Notes: generated from the letters alone by a model not told the origin. 64,000 nt of DNA from Pseudomonas tensinigenes (GCF_014268445.2 NZ_CP077089.1:4643501-4707500); one strand, 5' to 3'; shown: positions 51,395-61,838, counted from the stretch's first letter. Program-made: numbers and translations.

Positions 51395-51503
51395 TCGTTC
51401 CCACGCTCTGCGTGGGAATGCAGCCCGGGACGCTCCGCGTCCCTTCCAGAGCCGAACGCGGAGCGTCCGTTGAGGCGTTCCCACGCAGAGCGTGGGAACG
51501 AGC
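51393..51503. repeat. REP pair, ATCGTTCCCACGC type
   Basis: GATCGTTCCCACGCTCTGCG and its inverse CGCAGAGCGTGGGAACGA at the ends, with an inner inverted pair GGGACGCTCCGCGTCCC / ACGCGGAGCGTCC. Same class as 31029-31138. Lies between copS and the convergent lolE and overlaps the copS stop codon. Confidence 0.9.
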
Positions 51504-51513
51504 ATGGAATCGC

Positions 51514-52758
51514 TTAAGAATATCTCAGCGCGTGAGCCGGCTCGATCTTCGCCGCCCGCCAGGCCGGATACACCGTCGCCAAAAAGCTCAGAATAAAGCC
51601 CGCCGAACAGATCAACAGCACATCCCCACCCTGCAATTCCGACGGCAGATTGCTGACGAAATACACATCCGAACTGAAGATATGCTGCCCGCTGACTCGC
51701 TCGATCCAGCCCACGATCTGACTGACATTCAGCGCGGCGATCACGCCCAACACGCCGCCAATGATCGTACCGACAATGCCGATCACCGTGCCCTGCACCA
51801 TGAAGATCGCCATGATCTGCCGTGGCGTGGCGCCGATGGTACGCAAAATCGCGATGTCCGCGCCCTTGTCGTTCACCACCATGATCAGGGTCGCGATGAT
51901 GTTGAACGCCGCCACCGCGACGATCATCAGCAACAGCAGGCCGATCATGGTTTTTTCCATTTTCATCGCACTGAACAGACTGCCCTGGGTGTGGGTCCAG
52001 TCGTCAGCCTTGAAGTCCGCACCCAAACCGGCGGCGATGTCCGAGGAGACTTTCGGTGCGGCGTACAGGTCTTTCACCGCCAGACGCACGCTCTGCACCT
52101 GATTCGGCTCCCAGTGCTGCATGGTCGCGGCATCTGCGACGTGGATCAGGCCCATTGAGCCGTCCAGTTCGGCGCCAACCTTGAATACGCCGACCACGTT
52201 CAGTCGCTGCATACGCGGGGTGATGCCACCCGGCGCAGTGCTGACTTCCGGGACGATCAAGGTGATTTTGTCGCCGACATTGAGGCGGAATCGCCGCGCG
52301 GTGATTTCACCAATCACCACGCCGAACTCGCCGGGTTTCAAGGCATCCAGACGGCCCTGAACAATGTGCTGGGCAACGATGGAGACCTTGCCTTCCTGCG
52401 CCGGATCGACGCCGCTGATCTGGATCGGCTGCATCAAGCCCTTGTAGGAGAGCATGCCTTCCATCTCAGTGAACGGCACGGCGGCAGTCACTTCAGGATT
52501 TTTCATCGCGGCGGCGGCCACTGGCTGCCAGTCATCGATCGGCTTGACGCCAACGATGGTCGCGTGCGGCACCATGCCGAGGATGCGCGAGCTCATTTCG
52601 CGCTGGAAGCCGTTCATCACCGACAACACCACGATCATCGCCAGCACGCCGAGGGCGAGGCCGATCATCGAGGTCATCGAAATGAACGAAACAAAGCGAT
52701 TGCGGCGCTTGGCGCGGGTATAGCGCGTGCCGATAAAGATCGATAACGGTCTGAACAT
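51514..52758 (-). CDS. lolE: Lipoprotein-releasing ABC transporter permease (second permease, LolE position)
   Basis: 414 residues from the ATG at 52758; the upstream frame to 52821 lies in a terminator hairpin and is not translated. FtsX-like permease: first membrane helix after [23 protein letters not shown], a large periplasmic domain (about residues 50-260) and three further helices. The sequence is about as similar to the first permease of this operon as expected for a duplicated pair (same N-terminal and VAAFNIIATLIMVVNDKGADIAILRTIGA regions). It releases outer-membrane lipoproteins to LolA. Names lolC and lolE are assigned by order. Confidence 0.88.
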   Translation of the reverse strand: MFRPLSIFIGTRYTRAKRRNRFVSFISMTSMIGLALGVLAMIVVLSVMNGFQREMSSRILGMVPHATIVGVKPIDDWQPVAAAAMKNPEVTAAVPFTEMEGMLSYKGLMQPIQISGVDPAQEGKVSIVAQHIVQGRLDALKPGEFGVVIGEITARRFRLNVGDKITLIVPEVSTAPGGITPRMQRLNVVGVFKVGAELDGSMGLIHVADAATMQHWEPNQVQSVRLAVKDLYAAPKVSSDIAAGLGADFKADDWTHTQGSLFSAMKMEKTMIGLLLLMIVAVAAFNIIATLIMVVNDKGADIAILRTIGATPRQIMAIFMVQGTVIGIVGTIIGGVLGVIAALNVSQIVGWIERVSGQHIFSSDVYFVSNLPSELQGGDVLLICSAGFILSFLATVYPAWRAAKIEPAHALRYS

Positions 52759-52774
52759 TCGCTGGGGCACCGTA

Positions 52775-52814
52775 TAAAAATAAAAGACCCGACGCCTTTG
52801 CAGGCGCCGGGTTT
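52775..52814 (-). terminator. Hairpin terminator between lolD and lolE
   Basis: On the minus strand AACCCGGCGCC / GGCGTCGGGTC followed by TTTTATTTTT, a classical intrinsic terminator. It lies in the 64 bases between lolD and lolE within an otherwise co-oriented operon. Confidence 0.85.
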
Positions 52815-52821
52815 CAGCCAA

Positions 52822-53505
52822 TCAGATAGGCGTGAGGCGACCTTCTTGCAGGTGCAGTACGCGATCCATCTGGCGGGCCAGATTCATGTCGTGAGTCACC
52901 ACCAGAAACGCGGTGCGCATTGAGGTGCTGAGTTCCAGCATCAAATCCTGAATGCCCTGGGCGGTGTGGGAGTCGAGGTTGCCGGTCGGCTCGTCGAGCA
53001 TCACCAGACCTGGCTTGTTCACCAGAGCGCGAGCAATGGCCACACGTTGACGCTCGCCACCGGACAATTCCGCCGGTTTGTGTTCCAGGCGATGACCGAG
53101 GCCGACGCGTTCCAGCAATGCCGTGGCGCGCTGACGGGCTTCCGGGATCGGCGTCTTGCCGATCAGCAGCGGCATGCAGACGTTTTCCAGTGCGGTGAAT
53201 TCCGGCAGCAAGTGGTGGAACTGGTAAACGAAACCGAGCGAACGGTTACGCAGCAGGCCACGTTTCTTCTCGCTCAGTGCCGACAGCTCTTCACCGTCGA
53301 GCCAGACGCTGCCCTTGGTCGGCGTATCGAGACCGCCCAACAGGTTGAGCAACGTACTTTTGCCCGAACCCGAGGTGCCGACGATCGCCACACGCTCGCC
53401 CGGGTGCAACTCCAGTTGCAGGCCGGCCAGTACTTCTACCGATTCCGGGCCTTCCTCGTAGGATTTGCCCAGGTTGCGGCAGCTCAAGATTGCTTGTTCA
53501 CTCAT
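52822..53505 (-). CDS. lolD: Lipoprotein-releasing ABC transporter ATPase LolD
   Basis: 227 residues from the ATG at 53505 ([16 protein letters not shown], matching the usual LolD start); an in-frame ATG at 53520 overlapping the lolC stop would add five residues. Walker [11 protein letters not shown]-loop [17 protein letters not shown] (the LolD-type segment), signature [15 protein letters not shown], Walker [13 protein letters not shown] and H-loop VVTHDM are all present. It powers lipoprotein extraction by LolC/LolE at the inner membrane. Coupled to lolC by close spacing or overlap. Confidence 0.95.
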   Translation of the reverse strand: MSEQAILSCRNLGKSYEEGPESVEVLAGLQLELHPGERVAIVGTSGSGKSTLLNLLGGLDTPTKGSVWLDGEELSALSEKKRGLLRNRSLGFVYQFHHLLPEFTALENVCMPLLIGKTPIPEARQRATALLERVGLGHRLEHKPAELSGGERQRVAIARALVNKPGLVMLDEPTGNLDSHTAQGIQDLMLELSTSMRTAFLVVTHDMNLARQMDRVLHLQEGRLTPI

Positions 53506-53512
53506 GCCCGAC

Positions 53513-54763
53513 TCACTCATAACGTAGCGCCTCCGCCGGCTGGGTGCGCGCGGCACGCCAGGCGGGATACAGGGTGGCGAGAAAACTCAGGACCAACGCC
53601 GCCGCACAGACCATGACCACGTCCTGGCTCTGCACCTGCGACGGAAGATAATCAATGAAATACACGTCAGCATTAAGGAATTTGTGGCCGATCAGGCCTT
53701 CCAGTGCCGAGATCGCGGCGCTGACATTAAGCGCGGCGAGAATCCCGAGCACCGCGCCAATCGCCGTACCGACCACGCCGATCACCGTGCCTTGCACCAT
53801 GAACGTGCGCATGATCGTGCCCGGCGTCGCGCCCAATGTGCGCAGAATGGCGATGTCGCCCTTCTTGTCATTCACCACCATCACCAGCGTGGAAATGATG
53901 TTGAACGCAGCGACGGCGACGATCAGCAGCAACAGCAGGCCGATCATGGCTTTTTCCATGCGGATCGCCTGATACAGATTGCCGTGGGTGCGCGTCCAGT
54001 CGCGGGCGTAGTAATGATCCTCGCCGAGTTGCTGGGCGATGTTCCATGCTACGCGCGGCGCCTGAAACAGGTCGTCGAACTTCAGGCGAATGCCCTGCAC
54101 CTGATCAGGCTTCCAGCGGTGCATCTTCGCCAGATCCTGCAGGTTGGTCACACCCAGATAACCATCGAGCTCACCGGCGCCGACATGGAAAATGCCGACC
54201 ACGGTGAAACGCTTCATGCGCGGAAACATCCCGGCCGGGGTCACACTGACCTCCGGCGCAACAAAGGTGACTTTGTCACCGATGCCCACGCCGAGTTTGG
54301 TCGCGGCCTTGTCGCCAATCACGATACCGAAGCTGCCCGGCGTCAGATCGTCGAGTTTGCCCTGCTTCATGAAGTTGTCGATGATCGACACATTGCGCTC
54401 GAGCGCAGGGTCGATGGCGTTGAGCAACACCTTGGACACCTGACCGTTATTGGTCAGCAGGCCCTGCATCTGGGTGAACGGGGCAACTGCCGTCACCTGC
54501 GGGTTCTGTTTGACCTTGGTGGCCAGGCTTTGCCAATCGTTGATCGGTTCGGTGGATTCAATGGTCGCGTGGGGCACCATGCCCAGCACGCGGGTGCGCA
54601 TCTCATGATCGAAGCCATTCATCACAGAGAGCACGACGATCATCACGACCACGCCAAGGGCGAGCCCGATCATCGAAGTCAGGGAAATGAATGACACAAA
54701 ATGATTGCGACGCTTTGCACGGGTATAACGCGTGCCGATAAATACGAAGAGAGGTCTGAACAT
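53513..54763 (-). CDS. lolC: Lipoprotein-releasing ABC transporter permease (first permease, LolC position)
   Basis: 416 residues. Four membrane helices with a large periplasmic domain between the first and second, opening [23 protein letters not shown] and containing [20 protein letters not shown] and [10 protein letters not shown] in the C-terminal helix bundle. First gene of the lol operon; a 94-base gap separates it from the divergent PilZ-type gene. In LolC the periplasmic hook binds LolA; a sequence with PFTQMQGLL in the expected loop is present, but I cannot tell LolC from LolE by sequence with certainty. Confidence 0.9.
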   Translation of the reverse strand: MFRPLFVFIGTRYTRAKRRNHFVSFISLTSMIGLALGVVVMIVVLSVMNGFDHEMRTRVLGMVPHATIESTEPINDWQSLATKVKQNPQVTAVAPFTQMQGLLTNNGQVSKVLLNAIDPALERNVSIIDNFMKQGKLDDLTPGSFGIVIGDKAATKLGVGIGDKVTFVAPEVSVTPAGMFPRMKRFTVVGIFHVGAGELDGYLGVTNLQDLAKMHRWKPDQVQGIRLKFDDLFQAPRVAWNIAQQLGEDHYYARDWTRTHGNLYQAIRMEKAMIGLLLLLIVAVAAFNIISTLVMVVNDKKGDIAILRTLGATPGTIMRTFMVQGTVIGVVGTAIGAVLGILAALNVSAAISALEGLIGHKFLNADVYFIDYLPSQVQSQDVVMVCAAALVLSFLATLYPAWRAARTQPAEALRYE

Positions 54764-54857
54764 GTCGGGGCTTGTTCGGAGGGAAAAGGAACGTCCTTGT
54801 GGCGGGGGTCGATAACCAGCTTTACACTCAGACCACCGCCGCTACCATGGGTTCGCC

Positions 54858-55439
54858 ATGTCGACATTAGATGAAGAAGATCGCCGCGAATACTACCGTA
54901 TCGAGGACACGATCGCACTGGAAATTCGGCCCCTGTCCGCTCCCGAAGCCGCAGGCCAGGAAGTGTTGCAGGATGCTTCCCCACTCTTCAACCTGCTCAG
55001 CGAACTGCACCTGAGCGAATTCGAGTCGCAGCACCTGTTGCGCCAGATCAGCGAGCGCGACCGGGCCATCGCCGCGTTCCTGAAATCCCAGAACAAGCGC
55101 ATCGACCTGCTCAGCCAGGTGGTCGCCCTGACCGTGCTCGGCCATATCGGCGAGCCGCAACCGGTGATCATCTCTGAAGGCGGGATCGACTTTCAGTATC
55201 CGACGCCGATCGCCACCGGCGCACACCTGTCGGTGAAACTGGTGCTGATGCCGCAAGCGCTGGGCCTGCTGCTGCGCGCCCGTGTCACCCATTGCGACCG
55301 CAAGGGCGAGGGGTACGACGTTGGCACCGAGTTCGAACACTTGACCGACGCCCAGCGCCAGTTGCTCGCCCGCTATATCTTGCAGAAGCAGGCACAGGAA
55401 CGACGTCTGGCCCGCGAACAGAACGAATCTGGCATTTAA
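54858..55439 (+). CDS. PilZ-domain protein with N-terminal helical region
   Basis: 193 residues. Starts with EEDRREYYRIED, a RxxxR-type PilZ entry motif, then a helical stretch (about 35-100, with SERDRAIAAFLKSQNKRIDLL), and ends with a PilZ-like beta part containing VIISEGGIDFQYP (xxSxxG type), LVLMPQALGLLLRARVTHC and YDVGTEFEHL. This split arrangement is that of the PilZ-related family found next to lolC in Pseudomonas. It is divergent from lolC and 14 bases upstream of the phosphodiesterase gene. Predicted c-di-GMP binder, target unknown. Confidence 0.78.
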   Translation: MSTLDEEDRREYYRIEDTIALEIRPLSAPEAAGQEVLQDASPLFNLLSELHLSEFESQHLLRQISERDRAIAAFLKSQNKRIDLLSQVVALTVLGHIGEPQPVIISEGGIDFQYPTPIATGAHLSVKLVLMPQALGLLLRARVTHCDRKGEGYDVGTEFEHLTDAQRQLLARYILQKQAQERRLAREQNESGI

Positions 55440-55453
55440 CTTAAGGAAGCACC

Positions 55454-56176
55454 GTGACCCTCATCTACGGCCACCGCGGCGCCAAGGGCGAAGCACCGGA
55501 AAACACCCTGAGCAGTTTTCAGGAATGTCTCAAGCACGGCGTACGCCGTTGCGAACTCGATCTGCACCTGTCCAAGGACGGCGAGTTGATGGTCATCCAC
55601 GACCCGACCCTCAAGCGCACCACGGAACGTCGTGGCAAAGTCGTCGAGCACACCGCCGCCGAGCTGGTGACCTACGACGCGCGCAAGGGCGGCCCGGGCT
55701 GGATCAAGCCGTGCCCGATTCCGACGCTGGAAGAGCTGTTCGAAAAGTGCGATTTCGATCACTGGCAACTGGAAGTCAAAAGCGCTTCACGCACTCGCGC
55801 GGCAACCACCGTGCTGGCGATTCGTGAAATGGCCCAACGGCATGGCCTGCTCGACAAGGTGACGATCACCTCGAGTTCGCGGGAAGTGCTGAAAGCGGCG
55901 CTGGATCTGGTGCCGGATGTGTCACGGGGACTGGTCGCCGAATACGCCTGGCTCGACCCCTTGAAGGTCGCGGCCAGCTATGGCTGTGAGATTCTCGCGT
56001 TGAACTGGACGCTGTGTACGCCGGAACGCCTGCAGAAGGCGCAGCGTCAGGGGCTGCATGTGTCGGTGTGGACCGTCAACGAGCCTGCGCTGATGCGCAG
56101 ACTCGCCGACTTCGGCGTTGACAGCCTGATTACAGACTTTCCCGGTTTGGCCACTGCCACCCTCGAGAATTGCTGA
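55454..56176 (+). CDS. Glycerophosphodiester phosphodiesterase
   Basis: 240 residues with a GTG start at 55454 preceded by AAGGAAGC. GDPD TIM-barrel: GHRGAKGEAPENTLSSF (metal-binding HRG and E), CELDLHLSKDGELMVIHDPTLKRTT with the catalytic H, E and D, and VSVWTVNEPALMRRL near the end. No signal peptide, so cytoplasmic. Hydrolyses glycerophosphodiesters to glycerol 3-phosphate and an alcohol. Named glpQ-like or ugpQ-like in related genomes; the cytoplasmic form is closer to UgpQ. Confidence 0.9.
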   Translation: MTLIYGHRGAKGEAPENTLSSFQECLKHGVRRCELDLHLSKDGELMVIHDPTLKRTTERRGKVVEHTAAELVTYDARKGGPGWIKPCPIPTLEELFEKCDFDHWQLEVKSASRTRAATTVLAIREMAQRHGLLDKVTITSSSREVLKAALDLVPDVSRGLVAEYAWLDPLKVAASYGCEILALNWTLCTPERLQKAQRQGLHVSVWTVNEPALMRRLADFGVDSLITDFPGLATATLENC

Positions 56177-56218
56177 AATCGGTCTCCCCGGCCGGCTCAG
56201 GCCACCGGCCGGAGCCCG

Positions 56219-57613
56219 TCAAAAAAGCCGGTTGAGGCCGTCGTACGCCGCTACCCGATAGGCTTCAGCCATGGTCGGGTAGTTGAACGTCGTGTTGACG
56301 AAGTACTTCAGGGTGTTCAGTTCGCCCGGCTGGCTCATGATCGCCTGACCGATGTGGACGATCTCCGAAGCCTGGTAACCGAAGCAGTGAACGCCCAGCA
56401 CTTCCAGGGTTTCACGGTGGAACAGGATCTTCAGCATGCCTTGCGGCTCGCCGGCGATCTGCGCACGCGCCATGCTCTTGAAGAACGCCTTGCCCACTTC
56501 ATACGGCACTTTGGCCTGGGTCAGCTCCTGCTCGTTCTTGCCGATCGAGCTGATCTCCGGAATGGTGTAGATGCCGGTCGGCACGTCATTCACAAAGCGC
56601 CAGCTACCGTTATCAACGATGCTACCAGCGGCCGAACGACCCTGGTCGTGGGCGGCACTGGCCAGGCTCGGCCAGCCGATCACGTCACCGGCGCCGTAGA
56701 TGTTCGGCACGCAGGTACGGTAAGCCTCGTCGACTTCGATCTGGCCACGGCTATTGACCTTGACGCCGATGTTTTCCAGACCCAGCGTGTCGGTGTTACC
56801 GGTACGGCCGTTGCACCAGAGCAAGGCGTCGGCCTTGATCTTCTTGCCGGACTTGAGGTGCAGGATCACGCCGTTATCGACACCTTCAACGCGATCGTAA
56901 TCTTCGTTGTGGCGCACGGTGATGTTGTTGTTGCTGAAGTGGTAGCTCAACGCCTGGGAGATTTCCGAGTCGAGGAAGCTCAGCAACTGACCACGGTTGT
57001 CGACCAACTCGACCAGCACACCCAGACCGCTGAAGATCGACGCGTATTCGCAACCGATCACGCCGGCACCGTAAACGATCAGTTTGCGCGGGGTGTGGTT
57101 GAGGCTGAGGATGGTGTCGCTATCGTAGATACGCGGGTGGTGGAAATCGATGTCCGCCGGGCGATAAGGACGCGAACCGGTGGCGATGATGATGTGCTTG
57201 GCCACCAGTTTTTCGACCACACCGTTGGCGCAGACCACTTCGATGGTTTGTTCGTCGGCGAAGCTGCCGGTGCCGAAGAACACGTCGACGCGGTTACGGG
57301 CGTAGTAGCCGGTACGCGAAGCGACTTGTTTGGAAATAACCTTTTCAGCGCTTTTCAACACGTCCGGGAAGGAGAACCAGCGTGGCTCGCCGATCGCCCG
57401 GAACATCGGGTTGGTGTTGAACTGCATGATCTGCCGCACCGAGTGACGCAGTGCCTTGGACGGGATGGTACCGAGGTGGGTGCAGTTGCCGCCGACCTGG
57501 CGACGGCTGTCGACCATCGCGACCTTGCGCCCTGCTTTGGCGGCGTTCATTGCCGCGCCTTCTCCCGCCGGGCCGGAACCCAGCACCACCACGTCGTAGT
57601 TGTAGACAGCCAT
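56219..57613 (-). CDS. sthA: Soluble pyridine nucleotide transhydrogenase SthA
   Basis: 464 residues. A flavoprotein disulfide-reductase fold that transfers hydride between NADPH and NAD+, thereby rebalancing the cofactor pools. FAD motif [22 protein letters not shown] motif [17 protein letters not shown], and the interface domain ending [20 protein letters not shown]. The usual redox disulfide CxxxxC is replaced by the NCTHLGT segment, which is normal for SthA. Convergent with the phosphodiesterase gene; the gap 56177-56218 contains a GC-rich inverted repeat (CCGGCCGG pairs). Confidence 0.95.
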   Translation of the reverse strand: MAVYNYDVVVLGSGPAGEGAAMNAAKAGRKVAMVDSRRQVGGNCTHLGTIPSKALRHSVRQIMQFNTNPMFRAIGEPRWFSFPDVLKSAEKVISKQVASRTGYYARNRVDVFFGTGSFADEQTIEVVCANGVVEKLVAKHIIIATGSRPYRPADIDFHHPRIYDSDTILSLNHTPRKLIVYGAGVIGCEYASIFSGLGVLVELVDNRGQLLSFLDSEISQALSYHFSNNNITVRHNEDYDRVEGVDNGVILHLKSGKKIKADALLWCNGRTGNTDTLGLENIGVKVNSRGQIEVDEAYRTCVPNIYGAGDVIGWPSLASAAHDQGRSAAGSIVDNGSWRFVNDVPTGIYTIPEISSIGKNEQELTQAKVPYEVGKAFFKSMARAQIAGEPQGMLKILFHRETLEVLGVHCFGYQASEIVHIGQAIMSQPGELNTLKYFVNTTFNYPTMAEAYRVAAYDGLNRLF

Positions 57614-57810
57614 GCGTACTCCTCAGAACAGGCCGCGGTGCCAGCAGCACCGGCGGCTAAATCACGCCGAACGGCGGCGCGAAGGAACAATTGGGGGTCA
57701 ATCAAGAACCCGGACACAGTCTATAGAAGCGTCAACGCCGCGCACATTAACCCTTGGTCGCGTCGTAGGCTACTTTTGCCTGCACTACAACGCCAGCTTT
57801 CGTATTGTTC

Positions 57811-58827
57811 TCAGTCAGTTTTCTTGCCACTGAGGCGTTCGAAAGCCGTGTTGGTGCGGACGACAAAACCTGTATCGGCACGAATTACAAAGAATGCACC
57901 AATCTCATGTTTTTCGGCATAGTCCCACGCCCTTTCCGGGCCAAGAATCAGCAACAGCGTCGATAGTCCATCAGCCATCAGCGCTGAAGGATGAATCACC
58001 GTGACTGACGCCAGGCTGTGTAGGACCGGTGCCCCCGTGCGGGCATCAAAGGTGTGGGAATAGCGCCGACCGTCCTGCAGGAAATAGTTGCGGTAGTCGC
58101 CGGAGGTGGAAACGCCGTAGCCGTCGACATTGATGATGCGCTCGGCGACTTGCTGATCGTCGCGGGGCTCTTCCAGAGCGATGCGCCACGATGAGCCGTC
58201 AAGCTTGCGACCCTTTGCCTTTAGCTCACCCGTGGCTTCTGCGAGGTAATCGTGGATACCGAGGGTGTCGAGTCTCGCCGCGATAGTATCGACGGCATAA
58301 CCAGCGGCGATGCTGTTGAAATCGACCTCGACGGCGGCATCCTTGCACAACTGATCGCCATTGATATGCAGATGCTGGTGACCAACCCGCTGCATCACCT
58401 CGGCCAGCGCAGCGGCATCAGGGACTTTCTCTTCACGACCTTGCGGGCCAAAGCCCCAGAGGTTCATCAGCGGTTCAACAGTCAGGTCGTAGGAGCCTTC
58501 GCTTTGCGCTGAGAGTTGTTCGCCAGTTCGGACCAATTCGAGTACCGACGCAGGCATTTTCTGACAGCTGTTGGCGGGCAAAGCGTTGAAGCGCTCGATG
58601 TCCGAATCATTGCGATAGGTGGATAACTGCCGGTCGACTTCGCCAAGGATGCCCTCCACCTCACTGCGAACCTGCGTCGCTTCAGGCATGCCTGCGTGAC
58701 GCAGGTACTTGATCGAATACGTGCTACCCATGGTAGGCCCGCCGAAGCTTTCCATGGACTCGCCATTACCGCAGCCAGCCAATACGCCAGCCAGCATCAC
58801 AAGCCAAAACAAGCGTCCAGTGAACAA
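57811..58827 (-). CDS. apbE: FAD:protein FMN transferase ApbE
   Basis: 338 residues with a lipobox LAGC and lipidated cysteine C19, so an inner-membrane-anchored periplasmic protein. ApbE pattern: GGPTMGSTYSIKYL, DRQLSTYRNDSDIERFNALP, VDFNSIAAGYAVD, and HTFDARTGAPV (metal- and FAD-binding histidine/aspartate). It attaches FMN through a phosphoester bond to Ser/Thr of target proteins such as NqrB/NqrC. No nqr or rnf gene is present beside it here. Preceded by a 90-base gap and divergent from the MFS transporter. Confidence 0.9.
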   Translation of the reverse strand: MFTGRLFWLVMLAGVLAGCGNGESMESFGGPTMGSTYSIKYLRHAGMPEATQVRSEVEGILGEVDRQLSTYRNDSDIERFNALPANSCQKMPASVLELVRTGEQLSAQSEGSYDLTVEPLMNLWGFGPQGREEKVPDAAALAEVMQRVGHQHLHINGDQLCKDAAVEVDFNSIAAGYAVDTIAARLDTLGIHDYLAEATGELKAKGRKLDGSSWRIALEEPRDDQQVAERIINVDGYGVSTSGDYRNYFLQDGRRYSHTFDARTGAPVLHSLASVTVIHPSALMADGLSTLLLILGPERAWDYAEKHEIGAFFVIRADTGFVVRTNTAFERLSGKKTD

Positions 58828-58917
58828 TTATTCATCTCTCCGTAAAACCGCGGCGGCCATTATGAATTAAAGGATCTGCAACATCTCTATACAAAATCCA
58901 ATAGCGAGTACCTGAAC

Positions 58918-60219
58918 ATGTCCTCCACCACGGGCAAAGGCAAAGCGATCTTTCGCGTTGTCAGCGGCAACTTTCTCGAAATGTTCGACTTCATGGTCTA
59001 TGGCTTTTACGCCACGGCCATCGCCAAAACCTTCTTCCCCACCGACAGTGCCTTCGCTTCGCTGATGCTTTCGCTGGCTACTTTTGGTGCCGGTTTCCTG
59101 ATGCGTCCGCTGGGGGCGATTTTCCTCGGCGCCTACATTGACCGCCATGGTCGTCGCCAAGGACTGATCATCACCCTCGCGCTGATGGCTGCCGGTACGG
59201 TGCTGATTGCCTGTGTGCCGGGCTACGCGACCCTCGGCGTCGCCGCACCGCTGCTCGTACTGTTCGGTCGCTTGTTGCAAGGCTTCTCGGCCGGCGTGGA
59301 GCTGGGCGGTGTGTCGGTGTATCTGGCAGAAATCGCCACACCGGGCCGCAAGGGCTTCTTTGTCAGCTGGCAGTCTGCGAGCCAGCAAGCAGCGGTGGTC
59401 TTCGCCGGATTGCTCGGTGTAGGTCTCAACCATTGGCTGAGCCCGGAACAAATGGGTGACTGGGGCTGGCGCGTGCCGTTCCTGATCGGCTGCATGATTG
59501 TGCCGGTGATCTTCGTCATTCGTCGTTCGCTGGAAGAAACCCCGGAATTCCAGGCACGGAAACATCGCCCTACCCTGCGGGAAATTGTCCGCTCGATTGG
59601 TCAGAACTTTGGCATCGTCATCGCTGGCATGGCGCTGGTAGTGATGACCACGGTGTCTTTCTACCTGATCACCGCGTACACCCCGACCTTCGGCAAGGCT
59701 GAGCTGCACTTGTCGGACTTCGATGCGTTGCTGGTGACGGTGTGTATCGGTCTGTCGAACTTCTTCTGGTTGCCGGTGATGGGTTCGGTGTCTGACAAGA
59801 TCGGACGTAAACCCCTACTGCTGGCGGCGACGATTCTGGCGATTCTTACAGCCTATCCGGCGCTGTCGTGGCTGGTGGCGAACCCGAGTTTCAGCCATTT
59901 GCTGATCGTCGAGTTGTGGCTGTCGTTCCTGTACGGCTCGTACAACGGTGCGATGGTGGTGGCGCTGACCGAGATCATGCCGGTGGAAGTGCGTACGACC
60001 GGGTTCTCGCTGGCCTATAGCCTGGCGACGGCGACGTTTGGCGGGTTTACCCCGGCGGCGTGTACGTATCTGATTCATGTGCTGGATAACAAGGCTGCGC
60101 CGGGGATCTGGCTGAGTGGCGCGGCGGTGTTGGGGTTGATTGCGACGCTGGTGTTGTTTCGTGGCAACAAGCATGAACTGCGCACGGCGCAAGCAGCCGT
60201 GCCTGGCGGCGCCCGATAG
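58918..60219 (+). CDS. MFS transporter, citrate/tricarballylate-proton symporter type
   Basis: 433 residues with twelve membrane segments. The MHS-subfamily signature is visible: [25 protein letters not shown] in the first helix, [14 protein letters not shown] in the 2-3 loop and [25 protein letters not shown] near helix 10. It is most like CitA/TcuC citrate or tricarballylate carriers. It lies on the plus strand, divergent from apbE, and convergent with gap across a terminator. No citrate-metabolism gene or regulator lies next to it, so the substrate is inferred from family only. No ribosome site is strong. Confidence 0.85.
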   Translation: MSSTTGKGKAIFRVVSGNFLEMFDFMVYGFYATAIAKTFFPTDSAFASLMLSLATFGAGFLMRPLGAIFLGAYIDRHGRRQGLIITLALMAAGTVLIACVPGYATLGVAAPLLVLFGRLLQGFSAGVELGGVSVYLAEIATPGRKGFFVSWQSASQQAAVVFAGLLGVGLNHWLSPEQMGDWGWRVPFLIGCMIVPVIFVIRRSLEETPEFQARKHRPTLREIVRSIGQNFGIVIAGMALVVMTTVSFYLITAYTPTFGKAELHLSDFDALLVTVCIGLSNFFWLPVMGSVSDKIGRKPLLLAATILAILTAYPALSWLVANPSFSHLLIVELWLSFLYGSYNGAMVVALTEIMPVEVRTTGFSLAYSLATATFGGFTPAACTYLIHVLDNKAAPGIWLSGAAVLGLIATLVLFRGNKHELRTAQAAVPGGAR

Positions 60220-60220
60220 G

Positions 60221-60302
60221 ACGCTTTCGCGAGCAGGCTCGCTCCCACAGGGGATTTTCTGAGCGACACAGATCCAGCGTGGGAGCGAGCCTGCTCGCGA
60301 AG
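60221..60302. repeat. REP pair, TGCTCGCG type
   Basis: GCTTTCGCGAGCAGGCTCGCTCCCACA and its inverse 25 bases later, starting immediately at the end of the MFS gene. Confidence 0.9.
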
Positions 60303-60346
60303 GGGCCAGCACTGACAACACAACTCTAAAAGGCACACAAACAAAA

Positions 60347-60373
60347 ACGCCCCGACCAAAGTCGGGGCGTTTT
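60347..60373. terminator. Terminator between MFS gene and gap
   Basis: ACGCCCCGAC / GTCGGGGCGT with a CAAA loop, with A run before and T run after, so usable from both sides. Confidence 0.9.
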
Positions 60374-60389
60374 CATGTGCAGCTATCGC

Positions 60390-61838
60390 TTAGCGCGGGA
60401 ACGCTGGCGGATTCACATCAGCCATGTCTTCCATCACGCGGATAACCTGGCAGCTGTAACCGAACTCGTTGTCGTACCAGACGTACAGAACAACGCGGTT
60501 GTCCTGCACGATGGTCGCTTCAGCGTCGACTACACCGGCGTGGCGCGAGCCGACGAAGTCGGTCGAAACCACTTCCTGCGAATTGACGAAGTCGATTTGC
60601 TTGTGCAGATCGGAGTGCAGCGCCATGTAGCGCAGGTACTCGTTCATCTCTTCACGGGTGGCGGCTTTCTCAAGGTTCAGGTTGAGAATGGCCATCGACA
60701 CGTTTGGCGTTGGAACACGGATCGCGTTACCGGTCAGTTTGCCGGCCAGCTCAGGCAGGGCCTTGGCAGCAGCGGTGGCAGCACCGGTCTCGGTGATGAC
60801 CATGTTCAGCGCGGCGCTACGACCACGGCGATCGCCCTTGTGGAAGTTGTCGATCAGGTTCTGGTCGTTGGTGTACGAGTGAACGGTTTCGACGTGACCA
60901 TTGATGATGCCGAACTTGTCATTCACAGCTTTGAGCACCGGCACGATGGCGTTGGTGGTGCAGGAAGCGGCGGAGACGATCTTGTCGTCAGCGGTGATTT
61001 CACCGTGGTTGATGCCGTGAACGATGTTCTTCAGCTTGCCTTTGCCAGGCGCGGTCAGAACGACGCGGTCGATACCCGGGCACTGCAAGTGCTGGCCCAG
61101 GCCATCGGCGTCACGCCATACACCGGTGTTGTCCACCAGCAGCGCGTCTTTGATGCCGTACTGGGTGTAATCCACTTCAGTCGGGTTCTTCGCGTAGATC
61201 ACCTGGATCAGGTTACCGTTGGCAGTGATGGTGTTGTTTTCTTCGTCGATGGTAATGGTGCCGTTGAACGAACCATGTACCGAGTCGCGACGCAGCAGGC
61301 TGGCGCGTTTGGTCAGGTCGTTTTCGGCGCCTTTGCGCACGACGATGGCGCGCAGACGCAGGCCGTCGCCACCACCGGTTTTTTCGATCAGGATGCGCGC
61401 CAGCAGACGGCCGATACGACCGAAGCCGTACAGCACAACGTCGGTGCCTTTACGTGCGGAAGCGTTTTGCTGGCCAACCACGTCAGCCATTTCTTCACGA
61501 ACGAACTGCTCGGCGCTGCGGCCATTGCCTTCGTTGCGGAATTTGAACGCCAACTTGCCCAGATCTACCGAAGCCGCGCCGAGCTTGAGCTCGCTCATGG
61601 CTTTGAGCAGCGGGAATGTTTCGTGGACGGAGAGTTCGCTGTCGTCGGAAGAACGGTGGCGCGCAAAGCGGTGAGCTTTGAGAATCGCGATGACAGACTG
61701 GTTGATCAGGCTGCGGCCATAGATCGAGCTCACCACGTTGTTATTGCGGTAGAGCTGACCGATAAGCGGAATCATCGCTTCTGCGAGTGCTTCACGGTCG
61801 ATCCATTCACCAAGACACTGGTCGGGCTTCTGAGTCAC
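60390..61838 (-). CDS. gap: Glyceraldehyde-3-phosphate dehydrogenase, long Pseudomonas type
   Basis: 482 residues from the GTG at 61838, which has GGAAGG at ideal spacing; the ATG at 61853 would add five residues and lacks a good site. The first 120 or so residues are an extension absent from classical GAPDH (MTQKPDQCLGEWIDREALAE ... YGRSLINQSVIAILKAHRFARH). Then NAD domain VVLYGFGRIGRLLAR and catalytic SAASCTTN, and the NEFGYSCQVIR C-terminal strand. This long GAPDH is common in Pseudomonas and probably works in gluconeogenesis or biosynthesis. It is divergent from mfd, with a 369-base gap. Confidence 0.93.
   Translation of the reverse strand: MTQKPDQCLGEWIDREALAEAMIPLIGQLYRNNNVVSSIYGRSLINQSVIAILKAHRFARHRSSDDSELSVHETFPLLKAMSELKLGAASVDLGKLAFKFRNEGNGRSAEQFVREEMADVVGQQNASARKGTDVVLYGFGRIGRLLARILIEKTGGGDGLRLRAIVVRKGAENDLTKRASLLRRDSVHGSFNGTITIDEENNTITANGNLIQVIYAKNPTEVDYTQYGIKDALLVDNTGVWRDADGLGQHLQCPGIDRVVLTAPGKGKLKNIVHGINHGEITADDKIVSAASCTTNAIVPVLKAVNDKFGIINGHVETVHSYTNDQNLIDNFHKGDRRGRSAALNMVITETGAATAAAKALPELAGKLTGNAIRVPTPNVSMAILNLNLEKAATREEMNEYLRYMALHSDLHKQIDFVNSQEVVSTDFVGSRHAGVVDAEATIVQDNRVVLYVWYDNEFGYSCQVIRVMEDMADVNPPAFPR

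Noticed and set aside
56177..56218. Terminator between the phosphodiesterase gene and sthA
   Set aside because: The CCGGCCGG inverted pair could fold, but no T run follows on either strand, so termination is unproven.
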